64,000 nucleotides of DNA from Cyclobacteriaceae bacterium (lineage in GTDB: Bacteria; Bacteroidota; Bacteroidia; Cytophagales; Cyclobacteriaceae). The stretch lies in assembly GCA_016787645.1 (NCBI GenBank), contig JAEUUF010000002.1, forward strand, positions 408,472 to 472,471, given 5' to 3'. A model generated the notes under the pieces. It saw nothing but the letters and a program-made list of their open reading frames with translations. It was not told the origin of the DNA and did no database searches. The position numbers and the translations under genes were made by a program. This document shows positions 8,164-15,957 of this stretch, piece after piece (position 1 is the first letter of the stretch; every line of letters begins with the position of its first letter).

Positions 8164-8646
8164 ATGCACAGACTTCTTATACCCTTATTCCTGCTCTCAC
8201 ATGCCGTGCACGGGCAGGAGGACAAAAAAGTGATGGAACCCATCCACCAGGTGTTTGAGGCAATGAAGAGGAGCGACAGTGCGGCCTTACGCAGGGCTTT
8301 CCACCCGGCAGCAGTCCTGTTCACTGTGCTGCGCGATCAGAAGACCAACAGCCCTATGTTGCGGAAGGAACCACTCGCTGATTTTCTGAAGTCCATCGGA
8401 ACCCCGCACAAGGATGTGTACAACGAACTTATCTGGAATGAAAAAGTCCTTATTGACGGTGACTTTGCCCAGGTGTGGGTCGACTATGCTTTTTTTCTGA
8501 ATACGACATTCAACCACTGCGGTGTCGATGCTTTCCAGTTGATCCGGAACACCGAGGGAAGATGGCTCATCTACAGCCTCTCCGACACCCGCCGCAAAAC
8601 CGACTGCGTTGTGCCGCCGGAAGTTGAGGGGCGGTTGAAGAAGTAG
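8164..8646 (+). CDS. Exported NTF2-like (SnoaL/lumazine-binding-like) protein
   Basis: A 160-residue protein; the ATG at 8164 gives the signal peptide MHRLLIPLFLLSHAVHG. The mature part follows the NTF2-like pattern: a helix with IHQVFEAMKRSDSAALRRAFHP, then strands including DFAQVWVDYAFFLN, GVDAFQLIRNTEGRWLIYSL and a final DTRR segment. Families of this kind are small pocket proteins and rarely have a known ligand. An in-frame upstream ATG at 8104 would bury the signal peptide. Confidence 0.75.
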   Translation: MHRLLIPLFLLSHAVHGQEDKKVMEPIHQVFEAMKRSDSAALRRAFHPAAVLFTVLRDQKTNSPMLRKEPLADFLKSIGTPHKDVYNELIWNEKVLIDGDFAQVWVDYAFFLNTTFNHCGVDAFQLIRNTEGRWLIYSLSDTRRKTDCVVPPEVEGRLKK

Positions 8647-8669
8647 GGATAACTAAGCGGCGTGAATCA

Positions 8670-8818
8670 GGCTATTGGCTAAATGCTGAAGGCTAAAAGC
8701 CAAAAGCTAAAGCCCTCGACTGTTCTATTCAGCGAGCAGGTTCAATGATCTCGTAGTTTGGCAATACTTCTAATCATCTACTGACTGCCAACAGCTTTCA
8801 GCTATGAGCTTTTAGCCT
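8670..8818. repeat. Inverted pair of heptamer arrays (GGCTAAA family) in a 371-bp gap
   Basis: 8670-8711 holds six 7-bp units (GGCTATT, GGCTAAA, TGCTGAA, GGCTAAA, AGCCAAA, AGCTAAA). 8784-8818 holds five units of the reverse-complement type (ACTGCCA, ACAGCTT, TCAGCTA, TGAGCTT, TTAGCCT). The two arms could pair as a long imperfect hairpin. The rest of the gap up to 9017 has no repeat; a 73-codon minus-strand frame at 8798-9019 is listed under rejected items. Confidence 0.75.
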
Positions 8819-9017
8819 ATTACACTTAGCCACGAAGCACTCAAGACTAATCCATTGCAGCGCCGCTGCTCGGTGGATTCCTATTACCCCAACCGCCCGC
8901 TTCCGGACACCTTTTTTCAAGTGCGGACGCATTTTATGCAACCATTCCTGAATTTCACCGTCTAATCTCCAGTAATACCCCATGGCATCATTATTGGCAT
9001 AATCCCAGCGCAAACTC

Positions 9018-9695
9018 ATGATCAAGCTCAAAGACATTGATAAATACGTTGATTCCCGCTTCCAGCGCACGTTCATACTCAAAGGCATCGAACTCCAGGT
9101 CGACCAGGGTGAGTTCCTCACTATCATGGGACCCAGCGGATCGGGGAAATCTACCCTCATGAACATCGTCGGCATGCTCGATGAACCCTCTGCGGGGGAG
9201 TACTACTTCTTTGATGAGCCGGTGCACAAGATGAAGGAGAAGCAGAAAAGCGACATGCACAAGAACTATATCGGCTTCATCTTCCAGGCCTACCACCTCA
9301 TCGATGAGCTCACCGTGTACGAAAACATTGAAACCCCGTTGCTCTACAAAGGAGTGGCTGCCAGCCAGCGCAAGAGCATGGTGGCGGAACTCCTTGATCG
9401 CTTCAATATGGTGGCGAAGAAAGATCTCTTCCCGGAGCAGTTGAGCGGCGGCCAGCAGCAACTGGTCGGCATCGCCCGCGCCATCGTGGGACAACCCAAA
9501 TTGCTCCTCGCGGACGAGCCCACCGGGAACCTTCACTCGGAGCAAGGAAAGCAGATCATGGACATCTTTGAAAAGCTTAACGATGAAGGAATCACCATCA
9601 TACAGGTGACGCACTCGGAAGAGAATGCGCAGCGTGGAAAGCGGGTAGTGCGTATTGCGGATGGGGCAGTGGTGAAGGATGAGCGGGTCAGATAG
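9018..9695 (+). CDS. ABC transporter ATP-binding protein (LolD/MacB type)
   Basis: A 225-residue ATPase. Walker A is GPSGSGKS with K44, the signature is LSGGQQQ, Walker B is [11 protein letters not shown] and the switch His is in VTHSEENA. The short N-terminus and the [21 protein letters not shown]-loop region are those of the LolD/MacB family, which energises lipoprotein release or mechanotransmission through FtsX-type permeases. No permease gene is adjacent. The next gene encodes a TolC-type channel, so it may serve a permease encoded elsewhere. Confidence 0.9.
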   Translation: MIKLKDIDKYVDSRFQRTFILKGIELQVDQGEFLTIMGPSGSGKSTLMNIVGMLDEPSAGEYYFFDEPVHKMKEKQKSDMHKNYIGFIFQAYHLIDELTVYENIETPLLYKGVAASQRKSMVAELLDRFNMVAKKDLFPEQLSGGQQQLVGIARAIVGQPKLLLADEPTGNLHSEQGKQIMDIFEKLNDEGITIIQVTHSEENAQRGKRVVRIADGAVVKDERVR

Positions 9696-9753
9696 GAGTT
9701 GGAAGCAAGGAGTTAGAAGATAGAAGTTGGAATTTAATAAAGAGTAACGAGTG

Positions 9754-11154
9754 ATGAGTATGAGGAAAGTAATGATGGCAGCTGCACTGGTGGGTGTTGT
9801 CGCAACGGCAGCGGCGCAGAACAAGGTGCTGACCTTCGACGAGGCGGTGCGTATTGCCATGAGAAACAGTGTAACGCTCAACCAGCAGCGCAACAACCTT
9901 GAAGTAAACCAGATGCAGCGGACGGCAGCCTACGTGGCCATGGGCCCCAACGTGTCGCTCAACTCCACCGCTGTCCGCATCGATGGTAACTCGTTCAACC
10001 CCCAGTCCGGTACAGTAATCAATGGTATCCGTGATAACGTCACAGGTTCCATCAACGGCAACATCAACCTCTTCAGCGGGTTCCGCACCATCAATACCAT
10101 CAAACAAAACAACAACCTGCTCGAAGCCCAGGCCTACAACGTGGGTCGCGTTACCCAGGATGTGATCAACACGGTGGCCGCGCAATACCTCACGGTTATG
10201 CTGGACGAGGAATTATTTCGCATCGCCAAGGAGAACTACGCCTCCCTTGCCAAGCAGTTGGAGCAAGTGAAGGAACAGGCGGCACTGGGTTCGCGGTCGC
10301 CCGTGGATGAATACAACCAGGATGCCCAAACCAAGGCGGCCGAACTGCGCATGGTACAGGCGGAGATTCAACTGTACAACGACAAAGCCCTGCTGACGCA
10401 AACCTTGCTGATCGATCCATTCGAGCAATTTGATGTGGAGCGACCCAATTGGGACGTCAACGCAATTGGCAATGAAACGCTTGACATGCATGAACTCGCC
10501 GAGAAGGCGAAGATTCACCGCGGTGATTACCTCCGCGCCGTTCGCCAGGAATCGGCCCAGCGCTTCGGGATGGCAAGCGCCCGGGGAACAATGATGCCGT
10601 CGCTGTTTGCCTTTGGCACCTATGGATCGGCCTACAACTTCCAGCACAACGTACCCGATTCGATTGATGACGGCACTGGCAACATGATCCCCAACCCGGG
10701 CAAGCCCCGGCCGTTTGAAGAGCAGTTTCGCCAGAACAACGTCTACAAGCAGTATGGACTACAACTCACCATCCCGATCCTCAATGGCTTCCAGTCCAGG
10801 TCCACGTTCACTCAACAGAAGAAATTGTATGAGAACGCACAACTCAACCGGAAGAACGTAGAATACCAGATTCAGAATGACGTGATCCGCACTGTGCGCA
10901 ATTACGAAGGAGCGAAGAAGTCCTACCTCGTCACTGTTGATCAGCTCAAGTCGGCAGAAGTAGCCTTCCAGTTGGAGACGGAGCGTTATAACCTCGGTGT
11001 GACCAACTTCGTGGATTTTGTCAATGCCAACCGTGCCTTTGTGCAGGCCCAGGCCGATAAGGCAAGGGCAGAATATAATCTCGTGTTCCAGAAGCTCCTC
11101 CTCGAGTACGCAGTGGGTACTTTGAAAGCCGAGGATCTGACGGGAGGGAACTAG
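9754..11154 (+). CDS. TolC-family outer-membrane efflux protein
   Basis: A 466-residue protein with a signal peptide (RKVMMAAALVGVVATAAA) and two outer-membrane-efflux (OEP) repeats. Each has long helices rich in Q, N and A; conserved features include LTFDEAVRIAMRNS at the start of repeat one and TERYNLGVTNFVDFVNANR in repeat two. It forms a trimeric outer-membrane channel for export. GTG 9751, ATG 9754 and ATG 9760 are all possible starts; I use 9754. It follows the ABC ATPase by about 60 bp and likely shares its transcript. No periplasmic adaptor is nearby. Confidence 0.9.
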   Translation: MSMRKVMMAAALVGVVATAAAQNKVLTFDEAVRIAMRNSVTLNQQRNNLEVNQMQRTAAYVAMGPNVSLNSTAVRIDGNSFNPQSGTVINGIRDNVTGSINGNINLFSGFRTINTIKQNNNLLEAQAYNVGRVTQDVINTVAAQYLTVMLDEELFRIAKENYASLAKQLEQVKEQAALGSRSPVDEYNQDAQTKAAELRMVQAEIQLYNDKALLTQTLLIDPFEQFDVERPNWDVNAIGNETLDMHELAEKAKIHRGDYLRAVRQESAQRFGMASARGTMMPSLFAFGTYGSAYNFQHNVPDSIDDGTGNMIPNPGKPRPFEEQFRQNNVYKQYGLQLTIPILNGFQSRSTFTQQKKLYENAQLNRKNVEYQIQNDVIRTVRNYEGAKKSYLVTVDQLKSAEVAFQLETERYNLGVTNFVDFVNANRAFVQAQADKARAEYNLVFQKLLLEYAVGTLKAEDLTGGN

Positions 11155-11162
11155 GGAGGACT

Positions 11163-11325
11163 GTGAACGGTGAACTGTGAACGGTGATCGGTAATCGGTC
11201 ATCAGTAATCAGTGATCGGTGACCAGTGGCTCGGCCTGAGCAAAGGGGCCAAGACCCCAGCGCCCCAGTTTCGAGTGCCCAGCACCCAGTTGCCCTGCGC
11301 CTGGTTTCCAGTGGCCAGCACGGCC
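11163..11325. repeat. Nine-unit GTGATCG heptamer array followed by loose CCCAG-type repeats
   Basis: 11163-11225 is nine exact-length units (GTGAACG, GTGAACT, GTGAACG, GTGATCG, GTAATCG, GTCATCA, GTAATCA, GTGATCG, GTGACCA). 11251-11325 holds less regular GACCCCA/GTGCCCA/GCACCCA words of the second family. The whole lies between the TolC and S1 genes. The rest of the 340-bp gap carries the S1 promoter. Confidence 0.8.
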
Positions 11326-11379
11326 TCCGGGGCCCAAGTTTCTGGCACGCTCGACCTACCTTCCAATTGCTAAAATTCC

Positions 11380-11387
11380 TATATTTG
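11380..11387 (+). promoter_or_regulatory. Candidate -7 box of the S1 gene promoter
   Basis: TATATTTG matches the Bacteroidota -7 consensus TAnnTTTG exactly. It is 110 bp upstream of the S1 ATG and just beyond the repeat block. I see no good TTTG at the expected -33 distance, so this rests on one box. Confidence 0.4.
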
Positions 11388-11496
11388 CGGCCCCCCAAAC
11401 CGGTGGGCGGCCTTTGGTAGGTTCCAGGGGCTGATTAATCAACCAAATTTGCTTCCGGGGCGCCCGGCCGGAGCATGTAACCAGGGCAGTTTTAGC

Positions 11497-13536
11497 ATGG
11501 CAAAGAAAGAAAAGGAAAAAGGCGCTGAAAAGGCAGAGGTGAAGAAGCCCCTGGCCGTAAAAGGCGCTGAAGCCGATGTGGATGTAAAGACCGCGGAGGT
11601 TGAACTCGAACAGGATGATCTCGCCGCCTTCAAGGCCGCCAAGCGCGCCGAAGAAGAGGAGGGACTCAACCGGGTGATCAAAGATGTCACCGCCCGCCAG
11701 AGTGCAGCCACCTCCGTCTCCACTGAAAGCTTCGACTGGGATGCATTCGAGCGCAAAGGATTTGGCGAAGGCTACTCCTCCACGGAACGCGAAAATCTCA
11801 ACAAGCTGTATTCCGGCACCGTCGCTACGGTGGCGAACAGCGAAGTAGTGAAAGGCACGGTCGTGGGCATCAACAACCGCGACGTTATTCTCAATATCGG
11901 GTTCAAGTCAGACGGCCTCGTGCCGCTGGCGGAATTCAAGGATATGCCGAACCTCAAGATCGGCGACGAGGTGGATCTCTTCATTGAAGAGCGTGAAAAC
12001 GCCATGGGCCAGCTCGTTCTCTCCCGCCGCAAAGCCAAACTGGTGAAAGGCTGGGAGTATGTACAGACCGCCCTGGACAAAGACCAGGTGATCGAAGGTT
12101 TTGTGAAGCGCCGTACCAAGGGCGGCTTGATCGTCGACGTGTTCGGCATCGAGGCGTTCCTCCCGGGCTCACAGATCGACGTGAAGCCCATCCGCGACTT
12201 CGATATTTATGTCAACAAGAATATCGAGGTGAAGGTGGTGAAGATCAACTACACCAACGACAACGTGGTGGTATCGCACAAGGTGCTCATCGAGAAAGAT
12301 CTCGAGCAGCAGAAGGCGGCCATCCTCACCAACCTCGACAAGGGCCAGGTGCTCGAAGGGGTGATCAAGAACATGACCAACTTCGGCGTGTTCATCGACC
12401 TCGGTGGCGTCGACGGACTGCTCCACATCACGGACATCTCGTGGGGCCGCGTAGCGCACCCGGAAGAAGTATTGAAACTCGATCAGACCGTGAAGGTCGT
12501 TGTATTGGATTTCGACCAGGACAAGAAGCGTATCAGCCTTGGCATGAAGCAACTGACACCGCACCCGTGGGAGTCACTGCCCGCCGAGATTGTCGTGGGC
12601 TCGAAAGTGAAGGGTCGCATCGTGAACGTAGCCGACTACGGCGCATTCCTCGAGCTGCAGCCCGGCGTGGAAGGACTCATCCACGTGAGCGAAATGAGCT
12701 GGTCGCAACACCTGCGGAATCCCCAGGATTTCATCAAGGTGGGCGATGTAGTTGATGCGGTTGTATTGACCATCGACCGCGAAGAGCGGAAGATGTCGCT
12801 CGGCATCAAGCAACTCACCGAAGATCCATGGACGCGCCCTGAAGTACTCACCAAGTACGCTGTGGGCACTACCCATAAAGGCATCGTACGCAACCTCACC
12901 AACTTCGGGTTGTTCCTGGAGATGGAAGAAGGCATCGACGGCCTCGTGCACGTATCCGACCTGAGCTGGACGAAGAAGGTGAAACATCCTTCCGAGTTCA
13001 CGAAAGTAGGCGAGACCCTCGAAGTGAAAGTGCTCGAGCTGGATGCGGCCAACCGCCGCCTCGCGCTGAGCCACAAGCACCTGGAGCAAAACCCGTGGGA
13101 TACGTTCGAGACGATCTTCACACCGGGTTCTGTGCACAAGGGTACCGTGGTGAACAAGAACGAAAAGGGAATGGTGGTCGAACTGCAGTATGGCATCGAA
13201 GGCTTCTGCACGATCAAGAACATCACGAAGCAGGACGGCGGCAAAACGGAGATCGGCGAGTCGCTCGATTTCAAAGTGCTGGAGTTCTCGAAGGAGGATC
13301 GCCGCATTTCCCTCAGCCATCGCGCGATGTGGTCAGCTGATGTAGCGGAAGAAAAGCCCGCACCCCAGGCTGGTGCTGCGAAGCGCAAGCCGGAGTCCAA
13401 AGGCAAGACCATCGCCAACATCAACCAGCAGAGCGAGAAATCGACGCTGGGCGACCTGGAGGCGTTGAGTGCCCTCAAGGAAAAGATGTCGGCAGCGAAG
13501 TCGGCCTCTTCTTCTGAAGAAGGAAAGTCAGAATAA
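11497..13536 (+). CDS. rpsA: 30S ribosomal protein S1
   Basis: A 679-residue protein with six S1 (OB-fold) domains after a charged Lys/Glu/Ala-rich N-terminal tail of about 110 residues. Domain cores are recognisable as GVFIDLGGVDGLLHITDISW, GAFLELQPGVEGLIHVSEMSW and GLFLEMEEGIDGLVHVSDLSW; domains 1, 2 and 6 are more divergent. Domains 1-2 normally dock on protein S2 and 3-6 bind mRNA, which matters in Bacteroidota where Shine-Dalgarno use is weak. The ATG at 11497 begins MAKKEKEKG; the frame is open further upstream but in low-quality sequence. It is followed by an intrinsic terminator. Confidence 0.95.
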   Translation: MAKKEKEKGAEKAEVKKPLAVKGAEADVDVKTAEVELEQDDLAAFKAAKRAEEEEGLNRVIKDVTARQSAATSVSTESFDWDAFERKGFGEGYSSTERENLNKLYSGTVATVANSEVVKGTVVGINNRDVILNIGFKSDGLVPLAEFKDMPNLKIGDEVDLFIEERENAMGQLVLSRRKAKLVKGWEYVQTALDKDQVIEGFVKRRTKGGLIVDVFGIEAFLPGSQIDVKPIRDFDIYVNKNIEVKVVKINYTNDNVVVSHKVLIEKDLEQQKAAILTNLDKGQVLEGVIKNMTNFGVFIDLGGVDGLLHITDISWGRVAHPEEVLKLDQTVKVVVLDFDQDKKRISLGMKQLTPHPWESLPAEIVVGSKVKGRIVNVADYGAFLELQPGVEGLIHVSEMSWSQHLRNPQDFIKVGDVVDAVVLTIDREERKMSLGIKQLTEDPWTRPEVLTKYAVGTTHKGIVRNLTNFGLFLEMEEGIDGLVHVSDLSWTKKVKHPSEFTKVGETLEVKVLELDAANRRLALSHKHLEQNPWDTFETIFTPGSVHKGTVVNKNEKGMVVELQYGIEGFCTIKNITKQDGGKTEIGESLDFKVLEFSKEDRRISLSHRAMWSADVAEEKPAPQAGAAKRKPESKGKTIANINQQSEKSTLGDLEALSALKEKMSAAKSASSSEEGKSE

Positions 13537-13557
13537 GGAAGTAATGGTTATACTGAG

Positions 13558-13588
13558 AAAGGTGCCTGGCAACGGGCACCTTTTTTTT
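13558..13588 (+). terminator. Intrinsic terminator of rpsA
   Basis: GGTGCC (13561-13566) pairs with GGCACC (13575-13580), extended by flanking A/T pairs, and is followed by eight T's. It lies 25 bp after the rpsA stop. Confidence 0.9.
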
Positions 13589-13640
13589 GTGGTGAGGGAT
13601 TTAGTGGCTACTGGTGACTAGTTGTAGGGTTGAAGTATTT

Positions 13641-13702
13641 AGCGCCTTGCGGAGAGTGACGGTGACCACCGCAACGGCGCGGAGGCGCTGAGTTCGCAAA
13701 GG
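13641..13702. repeat. GCCTTGCGG/GGTnACCACCGC dispersed element, copy 1
   Basis: Contains GCGCCTTGCGGAGAG, then the near-palindrome CGGTGACCACCG, then GGCGCGGAGGCGC and GCAAAGG. Related copies are at 15841-15889, 25697-25752 and, inverted, 34985-35047. Confidence 0.6.
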
Positions 13703-13723
13703 AGTGTAGCCATCGCCGAACCG

Positions 13724-14035
13724 TCAACCACTTTCAACTTTTAGCCAACAGCCTTCTGCTAATTGTGGTGCTTGCTGCCAAGTAGCTAATTTCCCCCACG
13801 GCAGGCTTTTGGCCGTTGGCTATTGGCTTGGGTAAAGGTATTTGCTAGGATTGAAGCCAACCGCAAATTGCTAACAGCCAACCGCCTTTTGTGGGTACTC
13901 GCAGCTACGGAGCATGGTCTTCCCAAGGTAGGCTATTGGCTTTTGGCCGTTGGGTATTGGCGTTGATCAATTCTTCGGTCAGGACAATTTCCTTCAGCCT
14001 TTAGCCTGCAGCTTTAAGCTATAGAGTGGGTTCAC
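13724..14035. repeat. TATTGGC/TTAGCCA heptamer repeats with two hairpin cores
   Basis: Most of this 540-bp gap is repeat. One core (13761-13805) reads ATTGTGGTGCTTGCTGCC, then AAGTAGCTAATTTCCCCC, then ACGGCAGG. A second (13888-13932) reads TTTTGTGGGTACTCGCAGC and ends CCCAAGGTAGG. Each is entered by GCCAACA-type heptamers and left by TATTGGC-type heptamers, their reverse complement, so each unit is a long imperfect inverted repeat. No gene is apparent in the gap. Confidence 0.75.
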
Positions 14036-14049
14036 TCCAGAGGACTTCC

Positions 14050-14084
14050 GTGCCCAGTACCCAGGTCCGAGTACCCATTACCTC
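14050..14084. repeat. Five-unit GTACCCA heptamer array overlapping a stop codon
   Basis: GTGCCCA, GTACCCA, GGTCCGA, GTACCCA, TTACCTC. The TTA of the last unit is the reverse complement of the TAA stop of the ABC-F gene (14078-14080). Confidence 0.75.
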
Positions 14085-15724
14085 GCATTTATCGTCCGCT
14101 CGATCTCCTTGAGGTTCTCCATTTTCTTGTTGCGGAGGAAGCCGGCGATATCTTCGAAGTGTTCTTTCACGCGTTTGTTGCCGAACTCAAACACCTTCGT
14201 AGCCAGTCCATCCAGGAAATCGCGGTCGTGCGAAACGAGAATCAGCGTGCCGTCGAAGGCGCGCAAGGCATCTTTGAGAATGTCCTTTGATTTGATGTCG
14301 AGGTGGTTGGTCGGCTCATCCAGGATCAGCAGGTTGACCGGCTGCAGCAGTAGCTTGATCATGGCGAGGCGCGTCTTCTCACCGCCGCTCAGCATTTTCA
14401 CCTTCTTGTCGATGGCATCCCCCCCGAACATGAAGGCGCCGAGGATGTCTTTGATTTTCGTGCGGATGTCGCCTTCGGCAATCTGGTCGATCGTTTCAAA
14501 GACGGTCAGTTCACCTTCGAGCAGCGACGCCTGGTTCTGGGCAAAGTACCCGATCAGCGAGCCATGGCCGAGGGCACACTTGCCTTCAAAGTCAATTTCG
14601 CGCATGATGGCCTTCACGAGGGTGCTTTTTCCCTCGCCGTTCTTTCCCACAAACGCGATCTTCTCACCCCGGGCGATCGTCAGGCTCACATCCTGGAGGA
14701 CTACATGGTCGCCATACTTCTTCGTCAGGCCATCGATGATGACGGGGTAGTTGCCCGACCGTGGTGCAGGCGGAAACTTGATGTTCAGCGCGCTGGTGTC
14801 TACGTCGTCGACTTCGACAATTTCAATCTTCTCCAGCATCTTCACCCGCGATTGCACTTGCAGCGTCTTGGAGTAAGTGCCTTTGAAGCGTTCAATGAAC
14901 TGCTGAATCTCGGCGATCTGCTTCGCCTGGTCGTCAAATTGCTTTTGTTGCTGCTCCCGCCGCTCCTTGCGCAACTGGAGGTAGTGGGAGTAGTTGGTTT
15001 TGTAGTCGTAGATGCGGCCCATGGTTACCTCAATGGTTCGGTTGGTGAGGTTGTCGACGAACGTTTTGTCGTGGCTGATCACGATCACTGCCTTGGCGTT
15101 GTTGGTGAGGAAATCCTCCAGCCACTGCACCGACTCGATGTCGAGGTGGTTGGTAGGCTCGTCCAATAAGATCAGATCCGGTTTCTGCAGCAGGATTTTG
15201 GCCAGTTCGATGCGCATGCGCCAGCCCCCGCTGAATTCGCTGGTGGGGCGAGTGAAGTCCGAGCGCAAGAAGCCCAGGCCGAGGAGCGTCTTTTCAATTT
15301 CTGCGTCGAAGTTGGTTTCCTCGATGGAGTAGTATTTTTCACTCAGCTCGCTGACCTGCTCGATGATCTTCGCGTATTCGTCCGATTCGTAGTCGGTGCG
15401 TGTTTCCAGCTGGTGGTTCAGGGCTTCCATCTGGGCCTTCATGCTGTTGATTTTCGCGAATGCCTTGGCGGCCTCTTCAAAGAGCGTGGAGTCATCTTTG
15501 GTCAGCAGGTGCTGGGGCAGGTAGGCGACGACGGAGTCTTTAGGGGTGCTCACTTTGCCCCGGGTGGGCTTGTTGACGCCGGCGATCAGCTTGAGCAACG
15601 TGCTTTTCCCTGCGCCGTTTTTGCCCATGAGGGCGATGCGGTCATTCTCATTAATATTAAAGGTGATATTGCTGAAGAGGGGCGAACCGTTAAACTCTAC
15701 CGTGACTGCATCTACCGAGATCAT
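14078..15724 (-). CDS. ABC-F family ATPase (ribosome-associated, no membrane domain)
   Basis: A 548-residue protein with two ABC ATPase domains in tandem and no transmembrane helix. The first has GKNGAGKST, a FSGGWRMR signature and LLDEPTNHLD; the second has GKNGEGKST, LSGGEKTR and ILDEPTNHLD. The two are joined by a charged linker (HYLQLRKERREQQQKQF and onward), the P-site tRNA interaction motif region. ABC-F proteins of this kind bind the ribosomal E site and relieve stalled translation or protect against antibiotics. I cannot assign a subgroup such as Uup or EttA safely. Its TATCTTTG promoter box is only about 20 bp upstream of the ATG. Confidence 0.92.
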   Translation of the reverse strand: MISVDAVTVEFNGSPLFSNITFNINENDRIALMGKNGAGKSTLLKLIAGVNKPTRGKVSTPKDSVVAYLPQHLLTKDDSTLFEEAAKAFAKINSMKAQMEALNHQLETRTDYESDEYAKIIEQVSELSEKYYSIEETNFDAEIEKTLLGLGFLRSDFTRPTSEFSGGWRMRIELAKILLQKPDLILLDEPTNHLDIESVQWLEDFLTNNAKAVIVISHDKTFVDNLTNRTIEVTMGRIYDYKTNYSHYLQLRKERREQQQKQFDDQAKQIAEIQQFIERFKGTYSKTLQVQSRVKMLEKIEIVEVDDVDTSALNIKFPPAPRSGNYPVIIDGLTKKYGDHVVLQDVSLTIARGEKIAFVGKNGEGKSTLVKAIMREIDFEGKCALGHGSLIGYFAQNQASLLEGELTVFETIDQIAEGDIRTKIKDILGAFMFGGDAIDKKVKMLSGGEKTRLAMIKLLLQPVNLLILDEPTNHLDIKSKDILKDALRAFDGTLILVSHDRDFLDGLATKVFEFGNKRVKEHFEDIAGFLRNKKMENLKEIERTINAR

Positions 15725-15743
15725 AGGACTTGAAATAAGGGCG

Positions 15744-15774
15744 CAAAGATATTGTTTCCGGGCAGATTAACACA
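15744..15774 (-). promoter_or_regulatory. Bacteroidota-type promoter of the ABC-F gene
   Basis: On the minus strand TATCTTTG (15751 to 15744) matches TAnnTTTG. TGTG (15774 to 15771), one mismatch from the TTTG -33 box, lies 19 bp upstream, the consensus spacing. The predicted leader is only about 13 nt. Confidence 0.55.
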
Positions 15775-15776
15775 CT

Positions 15777-15944
15777 TGGCTGGTGGCTGGGCACTGGGAA
15801 CTAGGTACTGGATGCTGGAAGCTGATGGTAGGGGTGAAGGGCGTCGTGCCTTGCGGCAGACGGCGGTGACCACAGCAAAAAGCAAAGGGCTTAAAGTTCC
15901 GAGTCCCGAGAGCCTAGTGCCTAGTACCTAGTACCCAGTGCCGT
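15777..15944. repeat. Two heptamer arrays in inverted orientation around a dispersed element
   Basis: 15777-15832 has eight units (TGGCTGG, TGGCTGG, GCACTGG, GAACTAG, GTACTGG, ATGCTGG, AAGCTGA, TGGTAGG). 15903-15944 has six units of the opposite orientation (GTCCCGA, GAGCCTA, GTGCCTA, GTACCTA, GTACCCA, GTGCCGT). Between them (15841-15889) is copy 2 of the GCCTTGCGG element. The gap holds no gene. Confidence 0.75.
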
Positions 15945-15957
15945 GCTCAGATGACCC

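Noticed and set aside
8798-9019. 73-codon minus-strand frame starting [17 protein letters not shown]
   Set aside because: Partly protein-like, but it overlaps the ABC ATPase start codon and ends in heptamer repeat DNA. Perhaps a remnant; not enough support to call.
8991-9896. 301-codon minus-strand ORF opposite the ABC ATPase
   Set aside because: It is the mirror frame of a gene with all ATPase motifs; its translation has no family features.
13724-14035. Possible CRISPR array because of many short repeats
   Set aside because: Units are contiguous 7-mers without spacers, degenerate and partly inverted; no cas gene is present.
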